Source: a virus
Length of the DNA stretch: 39,466 bases
Reading direction: 5' to 3' (one strand)
Virus record (IMG/VR): IMGVR_UViG_3300031227_000150
Coordinates: 1-39,466 of that record
Shown here: positions 16,697 to 25,669 of the stretch, piece by piece
How positions within the stretch are numbered: the first letter of the stretch is position 1
How the letters are laid out: each line of letters begins with the position of its first letter
Position numbers and translations under genes: made by a program
Notes under the pieces: generated by a model
Told to the model about the DNA's origin: nothing
Databases searched by the model: none
What the model saw: only the letters and a program-made list of their open reading frames with translations

Positions 16697-17215
16697 ATGC
16701 CAAAAGGAGTTTATTTTCGTACTGAAGCAACTAGAAAGAAAATAAGTGAAGCCCGTATGGGTAAAAAGCTTTCTGAAAAAACTAAACGGAAATTGAGTGA
16801 AATTCATAAACGGATTGGCACTAGGCCACTTTCTCGTAAAGGCATCATTTTGAGTGAAGAGCTTAAAAAGAAACTAAGTAAAATTCATAAAAAAATCGGA
16901 ACTATGCCGCCACACCCTAAAGGAAAAGACCATCCTAACTGGAAAGGTGGCTTCTCGCTTTATCCTATTGATTGGACAGAAACCCTAAAAGAATCTATCA
17001 GACAAAGAGATAACTGTGTTTGTCAGTTATGCGGAATACATCAAGGCGAATTAAAAGGATTTCATAAGAAACTAGATGTTCACCATATTGATTATAATAA
17101 AGATAATCTAAATCCAGACAACTTGATTTCACTTTGTAAAAGTTGTCACTTGAAAACTAATTATAATCGGGAATATTGGCTTGAATATTTTCAACAAAAG
17201 GAAGTGAAAATATAA
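16697..17215 (+). CDS. HNH homing endonuclease with NUMOD3-like repeats
   Basis: I choose ATG 16697 (MPKGVYFRTEATRKKISEARMG), the usual opening of this family; an upstream in-frame ATG at 16652 would place the promoter inside the gene. Three NUMOD3-like repeats follow (ARMGKKLSEKTKRKLSE; RKGIILSEELKKKLSK; KGKDHPNWKGG). Then comes an HNH domain: LKESIRQRDNCVCQLCG, LDVHHIDYNKDN, NLISLCKSCH. The two Cys pairs flanking the HNH form a zinc site. It lies between the metallophosphatase gene and leader unit C. Confidence 0.85.
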   Translation: MPKGVYFRTEATRKKISEARMGKKLSEKTKRKLSEIHKRIGTRPLSRKGIILSEELKKKLSKIHKKIGTMPPHPKGKDHPNWKGGFSLYPIDWTETLKESIRQRDNCVCQLCGIHQGELKGFHKKLDVHHIDYNKDNLNPDNLISLCKSCHLKTNYNREYWLEYFQQKEVKI

Positions 17216-17279
17216 ATGATAAACTGGCGTGATGGAATATTGAACAGGCGATAGATTTTATGGCAATCTGATTATTCCC

Positions 17280-17308
17280 TTGACAAAGGTGGAGGCATGG
17301 TTTAATAA
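17280..17308 (+). promoter_or_regulatory. Promoter of leader unit C
   Basis: TTGACA (17280-17285) in a CCCTTGACAAAGG core, 17-base spacer, weak -10 TAATAA (17303-17308). The expected start near 17315 is ~4 bases before the unit C hairpin. Confidence 0.6.
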
Positions 17309-17318
17309 TGTATTATAT

Positions 17319-17376
17319 GTTCATAAGGCGGTTTAATCGCTAGTGAACAAGAAGAGCCGATAATTGGCTCTTTTTT
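17319..17376 (+). ncRNA. Leader RNA unit C: two-tier hairpin plus terminator
   Basis: Outer stem GTTCA/TGAAC (17319-17323, 17344-17348), 5' spacer TAA, inner stem GGCG/CGCT, loop GTTTAAT, 3' spacer AG. This is the same architecture as units A and B with independent stem sequences. The terminator follows after 3 bases. It precedes a small membrane protein and the internal virion genes. Confidence 0.7.
17352..17376 (+). terminator. Intrinsic terminator of leader unit C
   Basis: AAGAGCC (17352-17358), 7-base loop and GGCTCTT (17366-17372) run into a six-T tract (17371-17376), 12 bases before the next ATG. Confidence 0.85.
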
Positions 17377-17388
17377 AATGGAGAGAAT

Positions 17389-17670
17389 ATGGCAACAAAA
17401 AATAACTTGTTAGAAAAAATTTGGGTTATTATTCGCGAAGATTCAAAAAAGTTAAACAAAATCGGTATTCATGTCGCCGTTCTTAATAAGGAAATGGGTG
17501 GAGTTCAAAAAGATATTAGTGCGATTAGGCTTTGGCAAAGAAGTCTTACGAAGAGGTTCGTCGGTCGTGCTGAATTTGATCCCGTAAAGAAGATTGTATT
17601 TGGGGCTGTAAAAATAATATTAGTGGTAGTCTTTGGAGCGATTATAGGACTTGTAATTATCTCGAGATAA
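17389..17670 (+). CDS. Small C-terminally membrane-anchored protein
   Basis: This 93-residue protein has GGAGAG ribosome site. The N-terminal ~65 residues are soluble and helical (LLEKIWVIIREDSKKLNK, then a heptad-like KEMGGVQKDISAIRLW). The C-terminus is one transmembrane helix (IVFGAVKIILVVVFGAIIGLVII) followed by SR. The topology resembles XhlA/haemolysin-type phage proteins that assist lysis, but here it lies upstream of virion genes, so a virion membrane-interaction role is equally possible. Confidence 0.65.
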   Translation: MATKNNLLEKIWVIIREDSKKLNKIGIHVAVLNKEMGGVQKDISAIRLWQRSLTKRFVGRAEFDPVKKIVFGAVKIILVVVFGAIIGLVIISR

Positions 17671-17733
17671 CTTTGCGAGCAAATTTAAAGAAAAAAAGGT
17701 AAAGGAGAAGGAAAATAACTAGCACCTTAATCA

Positions 17734-17862
17734 TTAAGAGCGCCAGGGGTGATTGAGAATTACTAATAAAACGCCGAGGCCAAAAAATAAATCAAGGCCA
17801 TAGAACCAATAGGAAAGGCAGAACATTATGATAGAAAGAAACCAAGCGATTTTTTTAATCAT
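17734..17862 (-). CDS. Possible small membrane protein on the opposite strand (42 aa)
   Basis: ATG at 17862 begins a 42-residue frame: a Lys-rich start (MIKKIAWF), two hydrophobic stretches (LSIIMFCLSYWFYG and LDLFFGLGVLLVIL), then NHPWRS. It is the only plausible gene in the 240-base gap between 17670 and 17913 and is antisense to the surrounding late transcripts. An extended -10 element just upstream would place the start of transcription ~4 bases before the ATG. There is no Shine-Dalgarno site. Real coding is likely but not certain. Confidence 0.4.
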   Translation of the reverse strand: MIKKIAWFLSIIMFCLSYWFYGLDLFFGLGVLLVILNHPWRS

Positions 17863-17872
17863 TATTAAAGAT

Positions 17873-17881
17873 ATTATAACA
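17873..17881 (-). promoter_or_regulatory. Extended -10 promoter (TGTTATAAT), minus strand
   Basis: On the minus strand the sequence reads TGTTATAAT, a perfect extended -10 element. It would drive the small membrane ORF at 17862-17734 with a near-leaderless transcript, antisense to the late operon. Confidence 0.45.
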
Positions 17882-17912
17882 CAAAATTTTAAAAGAAGGG
17901 AGGTGAACAATA

Positions 17913-19211
17913 ATGGGATGGTTAAGTAATATGTGGGGAAAAGTTCAGGATGTTTGGGGAGGAGGGCTTCCGGCACGGCCACAAGAACAGAGGCCAATTC
18001 TTCCTTTAGGAGTAGGTCCTGCGGGAATTACGCCACCATGGGGAGCTAGGCCAGTTCAGGCTGCTGCTCCAACTACACCTCAAACTCAATGGAGGACTCC
18101 TGAGCAAGAAGCTCAATTAAGGGCTTTTGATATTGCTCAGCGCAGTGGTGGAGTACCATCTGGTGGAAGTTATCCAGGAGCAGCTCCAGGGCCAGCAACA
18201 GCAGGGCCAGCAGCAGCAGGGCCAACAGGTCCTTCTGCAGAAGAGATAGCAAGACAAAGAGAATTGGAAGAGATTGAAGGCATATTCGGACAAACTAAAG
18301 ACTATCTTGGAACTCTCGAAGCACGATATCGGGAAGAACTTCCGGCATCTGAGCAGAGAGTAGCAACTTCTTATGAAGCAGCATTAGTTCCCATTGAGGA
18401 AAGAGCTGCTACTCAAGCAGGTCTTATTTCAGGTCAGGAGGAAACGGTTTCGAAAGAAGAGGCTTCTGCCTTGGCTCAAGCTCGCCAGCGCTATGGTGAA
18501 CTTCAACAGGGAATTATTTCTCGGTTTGGAGCTGGAACCTCAGCAGGACCAGCAGCAAGCGAGATTTTGGCAAGGGAGACACAGAGAACGTTTGCGGGTG
18601 TTCAAGAAGCAGCTCAAACAGCCATGACTGATCTTACTTCAGAGTCACGACGGCTTTCAGATTTTGTCGGCAGACAAAAGGAAGTCCTGGCAAAACAAAA
18701 AGCCGATAGCATCAAAGAAATTAGACTCAAGTTCAATGCTGGATTGGCTCAAATTCAAGCGATGAAAGGTCAATCAGAGATAGAAAAAGCAAAGGCTCGC
18801 CTTGGAACAATGCAAGCATATCAACAGCAGGCATTTCAAATTGCACAGGCAGACAAAGCCTTTGAAAGACAACTGGAGTTATTCGAAACAACCAAACAGG
18901 ATCAACTATCACAGCAATTCATAACGAAGACTGGAATTGCACCTGAGGCAGCTTTAACATATCAAAGACTTCTAGCGGGTGGCAAAGGATATACACCGGC
19001 CGCAGCAGCAGAAGTAATGGAATTTCCAACCACTGGATTCGGAGGAGGAGTAAGTCCTTTCGCTACGGGATGGCAACATGACCCTGCTTCTAATATTTGG
19101 TATAACGAACAAACGGGAGAAAGGCTTCCTTACGGACAATCTCCGGGAGGAGCAGGGCAAGGTATGGGTGCGGGAAGTATGTACGACTTGAATATACCAG
19201 GTCAAGGATAA
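17913..19211 (+). CDS. Pro/Ala-rich coiled-coil internal virion-like protein
   Basis: This 432-residue protein has an ideal ribosome site (GGGAGGTGA). Residues 1-110 are low-complexity Pro/Ala/Gly-rich. Residues ~110-340 are almost entirely helical and Gln/Glu/Ala-rich (LEEIEGIFGQTKDYLGTLEARY; EIRLKFNAGLAQIQAMKGQ), suggesting a long coiled coil. The C-terminal ~60 residues are Gly-rich with WQHDPASNIWYNEQTGE, a WW-like motif. It directly precedes the giant virion protein and transglycosylase, the position of ejection (internal core) proteins in podoviruses. Function is inferred from order. Confidence 0.65.
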   Translation: MGWLSNMWGKVQDVWGGGLPARPQEQRPILPLGVGPAGITPPWGARPVQAAAPTTPQTQWRTPEQEAQLRAFDIAQRSGGVPSGGSYPGAAPGPATAGPAAAGPTGPSAEEIARQRELEEIEGIFGQTKDYLGTLEARYREELPASEQRVATSYEAALVPIEERAATQAGLISGQEETVSKEEASALAQARQRYGELQQGIISRFGAGTSAGPAASEILARETQRTFAGVQEAAQTAMTDLTSESRRLSDFVGRQKEVLAKQKADSIKEIRLKFNAGLAQIQAMKGQSEIEKAKARLGTMQAYQQQAFQIAQADKAFERQLELFETTKQDQLSQQFITKTGIAPEAALTYQRLLAGGKGYTPAAAAEVMEFPTTGFGGGVSPFATGWQHDPASNIWYNEQTGERLPYGQSPGGAGQGMGAGSMYDLNIPGQG

Positions 19212-19220
19212 GGAGTAACT

Positions 19221-22200
19221 ATGCCGAATAACGCTTTACAGGAAGCAACCAGTTTCTTTAGGCGTGGCGTGGCTACAATAAAGTCTCTTCCGAAAAAGAT
19301 TAAGAAAGCAGTCGTGCCAAGCCTGGAAAAGTTAGAACGTGACTATCAAAAAGAAGTCGCAAAGGCTTTTAGTGGTTACAAAAAGCTCAAAGTAAGTTAC
19401 CCCGGACAAATCGCTCAAAGAGCCTATCAGTTGGCAAGGGCTAGACCAGCAGAGCGTCTTCAAGTCTTCAAAGGAGTCCCAGAAGCCGCTTGGAAAGGAA
19501 TAATAAAGCCTTTGGTGAAACCGCTCGGAGAAATTCCTGTTATGCCAGCTGGAGGGTTTTTTCAACCGCCTCCAACTGAAATTAAAACTACTGGCCCAAA
19601 ACCTTGGCAATTTAAAGTTACAACCAAGCCAAGAGAAGAACCACCAATTAAATTAAAAGAATTCTTCGAGCCAAAAGAATATATCGGCGGCAAAGTAGGA
19701 AGGGCAATATCAGGAACAATTTACGACATTATCGGTTCTTTAACGCCAGAACACTACATTAGAGCGATTCCCAAATTTGGCTATAAAATTTCTCCAAAAG
19801 GTGCATTTAAAGGGGCTTTGTCTATGCTTGGCATTTCTCAAATCTTGAAGAAATTGAACACAGGCAAAGACTTAACTAAAGAAGAGGCGGCTGTAGTTGG
19901 AATAATGGGGGCAGTCATTGGAGCGGTGGAACCCCGCCCACTTAGTTCAGCTTCTACCACGGAATTAGGAGCGGCTCGGAAAAGATTGGCTAAAAATTAT
20001 GGTTTTGAGTTAAAAGATTTTAGTAATTCGGAGATATTAAAAAGGAAAGCGACAAAGGTTTGGTTAGATATTCATCCAGACAGACATCCAGAGAATCCTG
20101 CTGCTTATGAAAAACCAATGGCTCAATTCAACCGAGATTTTGAAATCGTTAGTTCTGCTAAACCTCCCTCTCTCAAGCTACCGAATATTTTAGAGTGGCT
20201 CAAAACCCTGTGGAGTAAACCAAAAGCAGGAGAAAAGGCTTTAATAAAGGTTAAGCAACCACCTGTTGGAATGCCTCCTGTTCCAGTCGGAGCAGGTCCC
20301 CTTGTTCCTGTGGGTCCACCACCTCCACCAAGTGCCATAGTTCCGCCCAAACTGCCAATTGGAGAGGGCAGGATTTCTCCAGCCGAACAGCAACGAATAA
20401 CCCAAATGAAAATTAGCGAAGCCGAGACTAAGGCAATAGAAGAAATGAAGCCGAAGCTAAGAGTCCGGGGAGCATTGGAGGGATTGCCACTTGAGGCGGC
20501 AATTCCGACACCGCTGGAAGAAGCGATAAGGGCAAAAGAACCTAGAATCAAAATAGAACCAGAACCTTTGGTAAAAGTTAGGCCACCAGTAGAGAAAGCC
20601 CCAGCAATTCCCACAGAACTAGAACCATTTAAATTTCAAGATGTCAACCAAGAGAAAATTATACACATGGAGTGGGATAAAGGAAATCCATATCGTCACG
20701 ATCTTGAAGGTGCTGGAGATATTTTCAGAGAATTAACAAAAAGAAGGTCTGACTTTGGTTATATTACAGAAAAGGTAAATAGAATTGATAGGCTACTAAC
20801 CGGCATTGAAACTGGGAAATTACATCCAGATGATAGCTTGGAGGCAGCATTGAAGCAAAATGCTGATAGATTAAAACAACTTGAAAGTCTTTGGAATAAA
20901 CAACCAATTACAAACGAGGCACAAGGCGTAGCAAGAGACTTAAATATTGCGTTGATTAAGGGAGATTATAAAACCGCAAGAACACTACTTGAACAAATAA
21001 AATCTCCAGATTTCTACGCCCAAGTTACTAAAGAAGTAAAACCACCAGTAGAGAAAGTGCCAGGCGTATCAATAGATGTAGCTGAACTCGATAGGGCTGT
21101 AGCGAAGCTACCGAAAGAACCCGTTGATAATATTATTGCAAAGATTAAGGAAAAACTTGCAGTAGAGACTAATTCTCTTGAGGTTTCTGCTCTTCGACAA
21201 GAATTAAAGGTGTTTATAGAAGGGAAAAAGATGGGTGCTACCGAATTTCCTAATATGGAATTATCAGCTGAACTTAACAAGTTAACTCGGGATGGTGTTC
21301 CAGTAGCAGAGGCACTAGAAAGGGTTTTATCAAAACCATCAACAGAAGAAGCATTAGGGGTAGCAAAAGAAGCCAGAATTTTGGCTGAAGCAAGAAAAGA
21401 AGTTAAAGAAGAGTTTGGAGCGGGCTATGAATTGAAAACTGGGGGAGAACTACAAAACATTCTAAAAAGAATGGTTCCTACAAAAGAAGGAGAATGGTCA
21501 TTGCCTCGAATTATAGATGGAGAACCGGTAAAGTGGGATGAAATCGGCAGAGACTTAGGTTTCCCCGGCAAGAAGTTTAAGGAAATAGAACTGACAGAGG
21601 GAGAAAATGTTGTTGTTGATGCTGATCTCTACAATATGTTTGTTCAACTCAAGGGCGGTCAACCGGGTGCCAGACCGACAAGAATAAAAGTGAGGAAGCC
21701 AAGAATTTCAAAAGCCAGAATCAAGAAGTGGCATGAGAAATTGCCTTCAGAAGCTTTCAAGGTAGTTCAAAACTACTTGGGTGAAGTTACGGGGGTAGTC
21801 GTTGAGCCTAGCAAGAAGGTTAGAGCTAAAATTATTTCACGGGAGCTACAACCAAAGATAAAAGAAGAAAGAGAGTTTTTGAAAAGCCTCGGGAAAGCCC
21901 CTTCTTTGCCAAAGCAAGTTGACAAGATTGCGAGAATGATAAGAAAGGCGACAGATGATGCTCTCAAAAAGAAGATTGCCACTAGAACCACAGAAGCGGG
22001 CAATGAGGTTCCAATAATAAGAGGCGGTCAAACTATAGGTCGAGAGTTAGTTGATGATGCGAGCAAACTAAAAGACATTCGTTCAATAGAAAAAATTGGT
22101 GTTGATTATGAGCGGAATTTCGAGAAAGTGTTTGGGGATAGAATAGGATTGGTAAAGAGAGAAATCCTTAATCCTTATCTTGATGCTAAAACTGAGAGGT

Positions 22201-24914
22201 CGGACTTTGAAGCAATGAAAAGAGAAGAGTTAACGGAAAAAATTGTTGAGAAATATGGTATCCGCAAGGGGTCGAAAGAATCGGCGGCAGTCCAGGCATA
22301 TGGAGAAAAAGAGATGAGCCTGGAAGATTTGCAGAAAGGGTTCCCCGAAAAATGGGAAGGCATTGTTAAGGCGGATGAATGGTTTAGAAAAGAATATGAC
22401 GCACTTCTTCTAAAAGTCAACAAGATTAGGGTGCAAATAGGGAAAAAACCAATCGAGGCACGAGAGGATTATTATCGTCACTTTTGGGAACTATCTGGCT
22501 TTGAGGGGTTTGTCAATGTTTTCAGACAAAGCTATGAAGTCGATCCTCTCTTGGTCGGTGTTTCCGAGTATACCCAACCCATTAGCCGCTGGTTGTCTTT
22601 CGCCCAGCGACGATTCGGAATCGGCGGTTATAAAATGGATGCCATCGGCGGCTATCTTAATTATCTCAAGCCGGCAAGTTATGCCATTTATATCGATCCT
22701 CATATCGGGAAATTTAGGGCATTGAAAGATGCATTAGCGGAACAGACAAAAGACACCAAACACTTGAACAACTTTATTTGGTTTTTGAATCAATATGCCA
22801 ATGGGTTGGCAGGTAAAACTAATGCCCTTGATCGCCCTATCAACGATATCTTGGGGCGGAAGTTGAGCATTTTGGTTAGAGGTTTAAATCGACGAATTAA
22901 AAACAATATCATCTTGGGGAACCTTAGTCCACAATTGGCTCAAGTTCTTAACCTTCCTCAGTCATTGGCGACTGCTGGAGTGAAAAATAATATGGCAGCA
23001 AGTTGGGAGGCGATCACAAATGGCATTGTTAGGGAAAAAGGGAAAGACTTTGTTTTTGAAAACTCGGGGTTCATACGCGAAAGAAGTCGGGCATATAAGA
23101 AATTCGATCCCACTTTATTTGAGAAACCGAGTCAACTTGCTGGATGGATTGGCAGGACACTAGAAGAACTTACCACACGAATTACTTGGGGAGCCCAATT
23201 TAGAAGTGCTATTGAAAGGGGGCTGGACAAAGAAGAGGCAATCCGTTTTGCGGAAAGAGAAACAAAGAGAGTAATGGCTGGACGGTTAGTCGGAGATTTG
23301 CCGATTGCCTATCAATCCCAATATCTTGGCAATATGGCTTTAGCTTTTCAACTTGAGGTTGGCAATGCAATTCTTTATTACAAGGATATTGTTTCAGAGC
23401 AAATTCCTTTTACTAAAGGTTGGAAAAAAGTTCTTGGAACTCTTGTCAAATTAATGGTTTGGTCATGGGCATTTAATGCAGTATTTAAGAGGATGCGTGG
23501 GAATAAGCCACTTTTAGACCCAATAGATGCTGTTACTGATGCTCTTTTCGAAGAAGACATGACTGCTCTTGAAAGAGGAGGAAGGCTGGTTGGTGAATTC
23601 CTTGCAAATGTTCCGGGCGGACACTACCTTGCTCGACTTTATCCCGAGGAAGGAATTATGATACCGACAGCAATAGAAGAAGAACCGATTCGTTTGCCGA
23701 CCAGAAGAGCATTGTTCGGAAGAGAATTTGCGGGAAGATGGGGGGTTCCACCCGTTATTTCCGGCCTGACTAGGCCCGAATTGATTATCCCTCAGGTGGG
23801 AGGAGCTCAAATCAAAAAAACATGGGACGCTTGGCAGGCAGTCAAGCGCGGAGCTTCCGTCACTGCTACTGGTAGGGAAAGATTTCCCATTGAAGGCCTT
23901 GCTGATAAAATCCAAGCCCTTCTTTTCGGACAATATTCAATCCCAGAAGCGCAAGAATATTTTGATGAACTGGAGAAAATTGATAGGCTCAAAAGACAAG
24001 AAATTAGCGAACGTATGGATGAGGCTGCTACTGCCATGGCTTTTATCAGAGATTACCAACGAGTGGCAACTCCGGAAGAACGATTAAAGATTTTCAATGA
24101 TTATAAAAGCAAGGGATTGCTTAATGAAAGAGTTGAAGCAAGAATCAAGCGATATGTAAAGGAACAAAGGAAGGAAATCGGAGTAACCGAGGCAAGCCTG
24201 AAAACAATGTCAGTAAGAAAAAGGGCAAGATATATAATCAATGCGCTAACAGATATGAAAACTAGCCAAGAGAGAGAGACATATCTGGGACAATTACATA
24301 GACAAGGACTTTTGAGCGCTAACGTCAAAAAAGAAATCAACTTGATTATAGAGGAAGAAGGATTTCCCAAGCCTCCTGGAATGATAAAACAAATCCTTGA
24401 CTTCATTTCTAAAAAAGTGAAGGGGGTAGAAGAAGAACCCGAAATTCTCGAACCGGAAGCCGCTATTACTGAAGAACCTGATCTTGCCGAACAAGCAAGA
24501 GTCGCTGACAGAATCAGAATTATTTATCAACTATACAAACAGGGTTTTTCGCCCGAGCAGATTGAGAAAGCTCTTTTGTCCAAACCGGATAGCGATTGGA
24601 CAAGTAAAGAAATCAATCAGTATCTTGGGGCATTGGGATTGAGAACAAAACTTCCCTTGACAATTAGAGGAAAATCCAAGAAAATAAAAGTGTCTCAGAA
24701 GTTATTGACGGCAGCCGGGAAAATGCCCAAATGGGTAGAGCGTACAGCAATAAAAATCCCGGGGATTGTTGATGTCGCCGAAGAAATCGGCGGTTTGAAG
24801 CTTAAAGCACCAACAGGAATAAAAATAAGAGGGCTACCATCTCCCAAAGGGGCATACTCTTTGAGGTTGCCGGCCGTCAAACCTGGACTCGGCGTGAGGA
24901 AACTATCAATATGA
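19221..24914 (+). CDS. Giant internal virion (ejection) protein with embedded J-domain
   Basis: This 1,897-residue protein has ribosome site AAGGAG. Residues ~255-315 resemble a DnaJ J-domain: LAKNYGFEL, a helix ending KVWLDI, the HPD triad (285-287), then FNRDFEIVSSA. Residues ~350-470 are a Pro-rich linker (VGMPPVPVGAGPLVPVGPPP). From ~890 to 1480 it is a long helical region with YYRHFWELSG, QISRWLSFAQRRF-like segments and GNMALAFQLEVGNAILYY, resembling the large polyvalent/ejection proteins of podovirus-like phages. A hydrophobic helix (LGTLVKLMVWSWAFNAVF) could insert into membrane. It probably enters the host with DNA. Recruitment of host DnaK by the J-domain is inference. Confidence 0.7.
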   Translation: MPNNALQEATSFFRRGVATIKSLPKKIKKAVVPSLEKLERDYQKEVAKAFSGYKKLKVSYPGQIAQRAYQLARARPAERLQVFKGVPEAAWKGIIKPLVKPLGEIPVMPAGGFFQPPPTEIKTTGPKPWQFKVTTKPREEPPIKLKEFFEPKEYIGGKVGRAISGTIYDIIGSLTPEHYIRAIPKFGYKISPKGAFKGALSMLGISQILKKLNTGKDLTKEEAAVVGIMGAVIGAVEPRPLSSASTTELGAARKRLAKNYGFELKDFSNSEILKRKATKVWLDIHPDRHPENPAAYEKPMAQFNRDFEIVSSAKPPSLKLPNILEWLKTLWSKPKAGEKALIKVKQPPVGMPPVPVGAGPLVPVGPPPPPSAIVPPKLPIGEGRISPAEQQRITQMKISEAETKAIEEMKPKLRVRGALEGLPLEAAIPTPLEEAIRAKEPRIKIEPEPLVKVRPPVEKAPAIPTELEPFKFQDVNQEKIIHMEWDKGNPYRHDLEGAGDIFRELTKRRSDFGYITEKVNRIDRLLTGIETGKLHPDDSLEAALKQNADRLKQLESLWNKQPITNEAQGVARDLNIALIKGDYKTARTLLEQIKSPDFYAQVTKEVKPPVEKVPGVSIDVAELDRAVAKLPKEPVDNIIAKIKEKLAVETNSLEVSALRQELKVFIEGKKMGATEFPNMELSAELNKLTRDGVPVAEALERVLSKPSTEEALGVAKEARILAEARKEVKEEFGAGYELKTGGELQNILKRMVPTKEGEWSLPRIIDGEPVKWDEIGRDLGFPGKKFKEIELTEGENVVVDADLYNMFVQLKGGQPGARPTRIKVRKPRISKARIKKWHEKLPSEAFKVVQNYLGEVTGVVVEPSKKVRAKIISRELQPKIKEEREFLKSLGKAPSLPKQVDKIARMIRKATDDALKKKIATRTTEAGNEVPIIRGGQTIGRELVDDASKLKDIRSIEKIGVDYERNFEKVFGDRIGLVKREILNPYLDAKTERSDFEAMKREELTEKIVEKYGIRKGSKESAAVQAYGEKEMSLEDLQKGFPEKWEGIVKADEWFRKEYDALLLKVNKIRVQIGKKPIEAREDYYRHFWELSGFEGFVNVFRQSYEVDPLLVGVSEYTQPISRWLSFAQRRFGIGGYKMDAIGGYLNYLKPASYAIYIDPHIGKFRALKDALAEQTKDTKHLNNFIWFLNQYANGLAGKTNALDRPINDILGRKLSILVRGLNRRIKNNIILGNLSPQLAQVLNLPQSLATAGVKNNMAASWEAITNGIVREKGKDFVFENSGFIRERSRAYKKFDPTLFEKPSQLAGWIGRTLEELTTRITWGAQFRSAIERGLDKEEAIRFAERETKRVMAGRLVGDLPIAYQSQYLGNMALAFQLEVGNAILYYKDIVSEQIPFTKGWKKVLGTLVKLMVWSWAFNAVFKRMRGNKPLLDPIDAVTDALFEEDMTALERGGRLVGEFLANVPGGHYLARLYPEEGIMIPTAIEEEPIRLPTRRALFGREFAGRWGVPPVISGLTRPELIIPQVGGAQIKKTWDAWQAVKRGASVTATGRERFPIEGLADKIQALLFGQYSIPEAQEYFDELEKIDRLKRQEISERMDEAATAMAFIRDYQRVATPEERLKIFNDYKSKGLLNERVEARIKRYVKEQRKEIGVTEASLKTMSVRKRARYIINALTDMKTSQERETYLGQLHRQGLLSANVKKEINLIIEEEGFPKPPGMIKQILDFISKKVKGVEEEPEILEPEAAITEEPDLAEQARVADRIRIIYQLYKQGFSPEQIEKALLSKPDSDWTSKEINQYLGALGLRTKLPLTIRGKSKKIKVSQKLLTAAGKMPKWVERTAIKIPGIVDVAEEIGGLKLKAPTGIKIRGLPSPKGAYSLRLPAVKPGLGVRKLSI

Positions 24915-25642
24915 AAAATTGGGGAAGTGCTTTATCACAGGCTTGGCAAGCTTTTCAGAAATTTATACAACCAGAGCTAATTAGTCCCTTGGCTCCGCCT
25001 GAATTTACTGGGAGAAAAGAAACTCCGACACCTACTCCAACTCGAATGTCCATGGAAGAAGCCGTAGAACACATGAAGAGAGGGGGGTGGAGAGAAGTCG
25101 GGCAACCAACTCCCACAGTTACTCCCACTCCTACTCCTCCTGCTCGTCCTGCTCCCGCTGTTTCTCCGGGAACACCTTTTTTGGGTTTCCCGACACCAGA
25201 AAAAGGAGCGGCCACCATCATGCCTCTTGCTCAATCAGCCGAAGAAAGAAGGGCAGGGGAGGTAGGAAAAGAACCTGTCCATGGATTGGCTAGTGCTTTA
25301 GCTGGCATTTTCGGGCAGGAAAGTTCATTCGGGACTGATATCGGTGCTATGAAAAGACAATATGGCGACGTGGGTCCTTTTCAAATCAGCGAAGTTTTCA
25401 CCAAGCCAGGACAAGGCGCTCACGGGTTGTATATCCCCAGCGAAGAACGACGGCAATTCATGCCTTCTTTCGAATTTGCTGACGAGGCGATCAGCACCTA
25501 TTATCGAGTTAACAGGAAAAAAGGAATGGAACCCCAAGAAGCTCTCAATGAAGCAATCATCCAATGGAACGGTCAAAGAGTTTACTTGGAATTAGTCCAG
25601 AAAAGGCTTGACTATTTGAGGAAATTAGGAATGATTGAATAG
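24911..25642 (+). CDS. Lytic transglycosylase-like virion protein
   Basis: This 243-residue protein starts ATG within ATGA overlapping the giant gene. Residues ~35-105 are a Pro/Thr linker (PTPTPTRM, PTVTPTPTPP). Residues ~115-240 form a lysozyme-like fold: LASALAGIFGQESSFGTDIG contains the probable catalytic Glu in GQESSFG, then GDVGPFQISEVF, FEFADEAISTYYRV and ALNEAIIQWNG. This matches SLT-type transglycosylases that ride in the virion to cut peptidoglycan during DNA entry. It differs from the adjacent CHAP enzyme, which likely serves lysis. Confidence 0.78.
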   Translation: MKNWGSALSQAWQAFQKFIQPELISPLAPPEFTGRKETPTPTPTRMSMEEAVEHMKRGGWREVGQPTPTVTPTPTPPARPAPAVSPGTPFLGFPTPEKGAATIMPLAQSAEERRAGEVGKEPVHGLASALAGIFGQESSFGTDIGAMKRQYGDVGPFQISEVFTKPGQGAHGLYIPSEERRQFMPSFEFADEAISTYYRVNRKKGMEPQEALNEAIIQWNGQRVYLELVQKRLDYLRKLGMIE

Positions 25643-25669
25643 TTGTTGTATAATGACAAAGCTAAAGCA

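Noticed and set aside
20123-20614. 163-codon minus-strand ORF antisense to the giant virion gene
   Set aside because: It is a Gly/Thr/Ser-rich antisense shadow of the Pro-rich linker, with no ribosome site, inside a clearly coding plus-strand gene.
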